This document shows, in pieces, positions 60,150 through 64,000 of a stretch of DNA of 64,000 bases. This stretch comes from Nocardioides albus. Its GTDB lineage: Bacteria; Actinomycetota; Actinomycetes; Propionibacteriales; Nocardioidaceae. The notes below the pieces were generated by a model. It was not told the origin of the DNA and ran no database searches. It worked only from the letters and a program-made list of their open reading frames with translations. How positions within the stretch are numbered: the stretch's first letter is position 1; each line of letters begins with the position of its first letter. The position numbers and the translations under genes were made by a program. The stretch is taken from the NCBI RefSeq assembly GCF_014648255.1, contig NZ_BMQT01000008.1, positions 62,001 through 126,000 on the forward strand, read 5' to 3'.

Positions 60150-61493
60150 ATGACCGAGGTGCTGTTCATCCTCCTCGCGCTGCTGCTGGTCGCCGCCTGT
60201 GGAGTGTTCGTGGCAGCCGAGTTCTCCCTGGTCACGGTCGACCACTCCCAGGTGGAGATGGCCGCCGAGCAGGGCGACAAGAGTGCCCAAGGCGTGCTCC
60301 GCGCGATGAAGGAGCTCTCCAGCAACCTCTCCGGCGCACAGGTCGGCATCACCGTGACCAACCTCGGTATCGGTTGGATGTCGGAGCCGGCGATCGCCGA
60401 GCTGATCGACGCGCCGCTGCTCGCCACCGGGCTGCCGGAGGGCGCGGTGGCGGCGATCGCGGTGACGGTCGCGCTGACCCTGTCCACGATCGTGACGATG
60501 CTCTTCGGCGAGCTGGTCCCCAAGAACCTCGCGCTGGCGCTGCCGCTGGAGACCGCGCGGGTCACGCAGGGGCCGATGCGGGCCTTCACCCGGATCATGC
60601 GCGGACCTATCAAGGTGCTCAACGGCACCGCCAACGCCATCGTGCGTCGCCTGGGCATGGAGCCGCAGGAGGAGCTGCGTTCCGCACGCAGCTCCGCCGA
60701 GCTCTCCTCCCTGATCCAGCGCAGCGCCCACGAGGGCACCCTCGACGCAGACACCGCCGAGCTGATGGAGCGCTCGGTCGAGTTCGGCACCCGAACGGCG
60801 GGGGAGATCATGACCCCGCGCGTACGCGTCAACAGCCTCGACCACAACGACCGCGCCGAGGCGCTGATCGAGCTCACCCGGCGTACGGGCAACTCACGCT
60901 TCCCGGTGCTCGACGACAACGAGGTCGTGGTCGGCACCGTGCACGTCAAGGCCGCCGTGGCGCTGCCGGTGCACGAGCGTTCCACGGCCAAGGTCAAGCA
61001 CCTGATGGTCCCGCCGGTGGTCGTCCCCGACTCGCTGCGCCTGGACCCGTTGATGGCCCTGCTGCGCGCCGAGGGCTTCCAGCTGGCCGTCGTGCTCGAC
61101 GAGTACGGCGACCAGGCAGGCATCGTCACCCTCGAGGACGTGATCGAGGAGATCGTGGGCGATATCGCAGACGAGCACGATCCGCTCAGCGCCCGGGCCC
61201 GGCTGCGCCGCGACGGCGGCTGGTCGCTCTCGGGGCTGCTGCGCCCCGACGAGGTCGAGGACATCACCGGTGTCACCCTGCCCGAGGGCGAGGACTATGA
61301 CACCGTCGCCGGCCTGATGCTCAGCCTGCTGGGCCGCATCCCCGAACGCGGCGCGAGCGCGGAGCTGACCGTGCCCGGAACCCCGCCGCCGGACTCCGAC
61401 GACGACGATGTGTACGCGAGGTACGTGAAACTCACCGTGGAGGTCATGGACGGGCGCAGGATCGACCGGATCTCGATGAAGGTGATCGGCTAG
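60150..61493 (+). CDS. CNNM/CBS-domain membrane protein (HlyC/CorC family), copy 1
   Basis: A 447-residue protein: N-terminal DUF21/CNNM domain with three or four helices (MTEVLFILLALLLVAACGVFVAAEFSLVTV at the start; ALTLSTIVTMLFGELVPKNLALA), a CBS pair (GEIMTPRVRVNSLDHNDRAEALIEL; NSRFPVLDDNEVVVGTVHVK; LAVVLDEYGDQAGIVTLEDVIEEIVGDIADEHD) and a C-terminal CorC_HlyC domain. Probable Mg2+ or other divalent-cation export. ATG 60150 is used; 60120 is an in-frame alternative. Confidence 0.9.
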   Translation: MTEVLFILLALLLVAACGVFVAAEFSLVTVDHSQVEMAAEQGDKSAQGVLRAMKELSSNLSGAQVGITVTNLGIGWMSEPAIAELIDAPLLATGLPEGAVAAIAVTVALTLSTIVTMLFGELVPKNLALALPLETARVTQGPMRAFTRIMRGPIKVLNGTANAIVRRLGMEPQEELRSARSSAELSSLIQRSAHEGTLDADTAELMERSVEFGTRTAGEIMTPRVRVNSLDHNDRAEALIELTRRTGNSRFPVLDDNEVVVGTVHVKAAVALPVHERSTAKVKHLMVPPVVVPDSLRLDPLMALLRAEGFQLAVVLDEYGDQAGIVTLEDVIEEIVGDIADEHDPLSARARLRRDGGWSLSGLLRPDEVEDITGVTLPEGEDYDTVAGLMLSLLGRIPERGASAELTVPGTPPPDSDDDDVYARYVKLTVEVMDGRRIDRISMKVIG

Positions 61494-61575
61494 TGAGCGA
61501 GCGTCAGCGAGTGAACCGCGGGGGCAACACGCCGCCGCGTCCGTATCCTTGCCTCTCTTCGACGGAGGTGGCGGC

Positions 61576-62634
61576 GTGACGACGACCATGGGGCTTCTGC
61601 TCGGCCTGGTGCTGCTGCTCGCCAACGGATTCTTCGTCGGCTCGGAGTTCGCCCTGGTCTCGGCCCGGCGCAGCCAGATCGAGCCCGCCGCCCAGGCCGG
61701 CTCGCAGATGGCCAAGATCACCCTGAAGGCGATGGAGAACATCAGCCTGATGATGGCCGGTGCCCAGCTGGGCATCACCGTCTGCTCGGTGCTGCTGCTG
61801 GCGATCACCGAGCCGGCGCTCGCCCACCTGCTCGAGCCCGGCTTCGACCTGATCGGCCTGCCCGAGGCGTTCCACCACCCGGTCGCGTTCGTGATCGCGA
61901 TGCTCGTGGTCACCTTCCTGCACGTGGTGGTCGGCGAGATGGTGCCGAAGAACATCGCACTGGCCGGCCCCGACAAGGCCGCCCTGGTCCTCGGCCCGGC
62001 GATCTACGCGGTCGTCTACGTGCTGCGACCGATCATCGCCGCCTTCAACTACGTCGCCAACGTGTGCATCCGAGCGCTCGGCATCGAGCCCAAGGACGAG
62101 GTGAGCTCCGCGTTCACCCGCGCCGAGGTGGCGGCGATGGTGGAGGAGTCCCGGGGTGAGGGGCTCTTGGAGGAGGACGAGTACGGCCGCCTGGCCGGCG
62201 CGCTCGGCTTCACCGAGAAGACGGTGGACAAGGTGACCATCCCCATCGCCGACTGGACGATCGTGCCGCGCGGTGCCTCCGGCGCGGACATCGAGACGGT
62301 CTGCGCCTCCACCGGCTACAGCCGGTTCCCGGTCTCCGACGAAGGCGGCGACCTGGTCGGCTACCTGCACATCAAGGACGTGCTCGAGCCCGACGACGTA
62401 CGCCGCCGCCAGCCCGTCCAGAACAAGTGGATCCGTCCATTCGCGACCGTCTCCCCGGACGATGCGCTGCACGAGACACTGGAGACCCTGCAGCGCCGAG
62501 GCGCCCATCTGGCCCGGGTCGTCCGCGAGGATGGCAGCACCATCGGTCTGGCGACGTTGGAGGATGTCATCGAGGAGCTGGTCGGTGAGATCCGCGACGC
62601 CGCCCATGCCGATGACTCTGCGGCTACCGAGTAA
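61576..62634 (+). CDS. CNNM/CBS-domain membrane protein, copy 2
   Basis: A 352-residue paralogue of the preceding gene, 82 nt downstream. CNNM domain (LLLANGFFVGSEFALVSARRSQIEP; VTFLHVVVGEMVPKNIALAG) and CBS pair (GYSRFPVSDEGGDLVGYLHIKDV; HLARVVREDGSTIGLATLEDVIEELVGEI), but it lacks the C-terminal CorC_HlyC domain. GTG 61576 has GGAGG 8 nt upstream. Tandem long/short pairs of this kind are common in actinobacteria and may act together. Confidence 0.9.
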   Translation: MTTTMGLLLGLVLLLANGFFVGSEFALVSARRSQIEPAAQAGSQMAKITLKAMENISLMMAGAQLGITVCSVLLLAITEPALAHLLEPGFDLIGLPEAFHHPVAFVIAMLVVTFLHVVVGEMVPKNIALAGPDKAALVLGPAIYAVVYVLRPIIAAFNYVANVCIRALGIEPKDEVSSAFTRAEVAAMVEESRGEGLLEEDEYGRLAGALGFTEKTVDKVTIPIADWTIVPRGASGADIETVCASTGYSRFPVSDEGGDLVGYLHIKDVLEPDDVRRRQPVQNKWIRPFATVSPDDALHETLETLQRRGAHLARVVREDGSTIGLATLEDVIEELVGEIRDAAHADDSAATE

Positions 62635-62650
62635 GCACTAGGGTTTGTCC

Positions 62651-63343
62651 GTGCCCAACCGTCGATCCGGTGATCCCCGCCTGCCACCTGGCCGGGGATC
62701 GCGTCCGCGACCGCAGGGCTCCACCGACCGCAACCGGCCGATTCTCGGCAAGCTGCTCAGCATCCTGCGGCTCGTCTACGCGCCGGTCATGCTGTGGGCC
62801 GTGCTGATCGCGAAGGACGACACGATCGCGCTGGCGGCGTTCGGTCTCGCGGTGGTCACCGACCTGCTCGACAGCTGGCTGGCCCGCAAGGAGCTCGGCC
62901 GACGCCGCTCGGGCGAGCTGCTCGACGTGGCAGCCAACACCGTCTTCGTCCTGGCCGCGACGTTCGCGCTCTGGCAGATCGAGGTGGTCCCGTGGCCGAT
63001 CGCGCTGCTGGTGCCGTTGCGCCTCCTCGGTCTGCTGGCGATGGTCCCGGCGCTGCGCAGCCGTGGGGTGCGTACGCTGCCGGTCCACCTTCTCGGCAAG
63101 GTGGCCGCCTTCTGCATGCTGGCCTCGTTCCCGTTGCTCTATCTCACCCATGACATCCCCGAGACACGCGACCTCGGCCTGGAGCCGAGCCTGCCGATCC
63201 AGCTGGCGCAGGCGTTCGGCTGGGCGTTGGCGCTATGGGGAATTCTGCTGCTGTGGTGGAGCCTGGTCCTCTACGCTCAGGAGGTGCGTCGCCTGATGGC
63301 CACCACGCCACCGTTGGAGAAGGGCGGGGCGTCTCGTGCCTGA
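62651..63343 (+). CDS. CDP-alcohol phosphatidyltransferase homologue with altered motif
   Basis: A 230-residue membrane protein with about six helices. The family motif D-x2-D-G-x2-A-R-x8-9-G-x3-D-x3-D appears as TDLLDSWLARKELGRRRSGELLDVAANTV: the Gly after the second Asp is Ser and the last, catalytic Asp is Asn. TAGGGT (62639-62644) lies 6 nt before GTG 62651, fixing the start. Overlaps the DUF881 gene by 7 nt, as in the PgsA2-DUF881 order I recall from mycobacteria. Possibly inactive or of changed chemistry. Confidence 0.78.
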   Translation: MPNRRSGDPRLPPGRGSRPRPQGSTDRNRPILGKLLSILRLVYAPVMLWAVLIAKDDTIALAAFGLAVVTDLLDSWLARKELGRRRSGELLDVAANTVFVLAATFALWQIEVVPWPIALLVPLRLLGLLAMVPALRSRGVRTLPVHLLGKVAAFCMLASFPLLYLTHDIPETRDLGLEPSLPIQLAQAFGWALALWGILLLWWSLVLYAQEVRRLMATTPPLEKGGASRA

Positions 63344-64000
63344 CCAGATCCCCGGCGAGGACTTGCGTGACTACGTCACCAAGCCGCTCCTGGACCGCAT
63401 CACCGACCAAGCGGTCGACTCCGACTACAAGGCCGCTGCCGCCCGCCGTGACCCCGCGGGCGAGGAGCCGACCCGGCGGCGCCGGCCCGGGCTGTGGGCG
63501 ATGGTCGTCGTCGGCCTCTTCGCGCTGCTGGCCACGACCGCCGCGGTGCAGACCTCACGCAACGAGGACGTCCGGCAGACCAGCAGGCAGGTCCTCGTCG
63601 ACCGCATCGAGCAGCGCCAGGACGCGATCGCGGAGCTGCACCAGGAGATCTCCGAGCTGAGCAAGGACGCCCAGGGCCGGGAGGCCACGCTCAACGCGCT
63701 CGGGCAGCGGGCGGAGGCGGCGTCTGCCGCTGCGGCCGCGACCGCGGAGAAGACCGGATTCGCACCGGTGACCGGCTCTGGGATCCGGATCACGATCGAC
63801 AACGCCGCCGACGGCAGCGAGGGCGGCACCGTGCGGGACTACGATCTCGCCGTGATCGTCAACGGGCTGTGGCAGGCGGGTGCGACTGCCGTGGCCGTGG
63901 ACGGTCAGCGGGTCACTCCACGCAGCGGCGTGATCACCTCCGGAGCCACCCTGCGGATGAACGACGTCTCGCTCTCGCCGCCCTATGAGGTGTCGGCCAT
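63337..64000 (+). CDS. DUF881-family membrane-anchored protein (3' partial)
   Basis: GTG 63337 opens a frame that runs off the window after 221 codons. A basic cytoplasmic stretch (RRDPAGEEPTRRRRP) precedes one membrane helix (GLWAMVVVGLFALLATTAAVQ, about 60-80), then a coiled coil (about 85-140) and the DUF881 fold (SGIRITIDNAADG, VRDYDLAVIVNGLWQAGATAVAVDGQRVTPRS). Members are linked to division-associated loci in actinobacteria. Function unproven. Confidence 0.86.

Overview
The window is about 64 kb of high-GC DNA from an actinobacterium, most likely Nocardioides or a close relative in the Nocardioidaceae. Reasons: frequent GTG starts, the xerD / DUF3516 helicase / parA / scpA / scpB / rluB / tyrA / cmk / plsC / der backbone, a DUF222-HNH (13E12-type) gene, and many operon starts where a TAnnnT -10 box lies only 6-8 nt before the start codon, the pattern expected of leaderless transcripts. 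The genus call is inference.

Layout. (1) 1-17000 is a conserved chromosome-maintenance and translation block: XerD (cut by the left edge), a Ski2/Mtr4-like helicase, ParA, a small probable ribbon-helix-helix protein, ScpA, ScpB, RluB, then TyrA, Cmk, a PlsC-type acyltransferase and Der. It is interrupted at 9022-12884 by a compact threonyl-tRNA synthetase paralogue behind what looks like a complete transcription attenuator (Thr-Thr-Thr leader peptide and three competing stems), an AraC/VOC pair, and a PfpI/MarR operon with a 13-bp palindromic operator. (2) 17000-20600 holds a MarR regulator, a VOC protein, a hypothetical protein, gluconate kinase with a divergent GntR regulator, and tRNA-Pro(GGG). 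(3) 20600-29200 is a loose accessory region of redox and stress genes: ferritin-like protein, two NmrA-type reductases, ECF41-like sigma factor, orphan SdhC-like cytochrome b, quinone reductase, AraC, YCII and an ImmA/IrrE-type peptidase. Several inverted-repeat operators and decayed fragments lie among them.

(4) 29219-35916 is a compact cluster that I cannot match to a described pathway: a GAP-family membrane protein, a CxxC heavy-metal (HMA) protein, a cysteine-desulfurase-like class V aminotransferase, an unknown 405-aa protein ending in an HMA domain, a fold-type III PLP decarboxylase, a cysteine synthase fused to rhodanese, and a convergent His/Met-rich membrane protein. It looks like copper-linked sulfur amino-acid chemistry. 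(5) 36035-41917 is a full fructose PTS: ptsH, fruA, fruK and fruR on the minus strand, with ptsI divergent.

(6) 41930-47140 has a HelD-type helicase, an SRPBCC protein, a secreted GH5 endoglycoceramidase-like hydrolase and a lipoprotein L,D-transpeptidase. (7) 47285-52954 encodes JetA, JetB and JetC, the SMC-like complex of Wadjet/MksBEF, but no JetD nuclease follows. The JetB C-terminus is read out of an inserted palindromic repeat that recurs near 56 kb. (8) 52967-64000 holds a Ca2+/H+ antiporter, a gamma-glutamyltransferase-family protein, a striking 94-nt four-way-junction element upstream of a leaderless DUF222-HNH gene, a DUF1048 gene with a MerR-type operator, a Tat-exported cholesterol-oxidase-like enzyme, two tandem CNNM/CBS proteins, a CDP-alcohol phosphatidyltransferase homologue with altered active-site residues, and the start of a DUF881 protein cut by the right edge.
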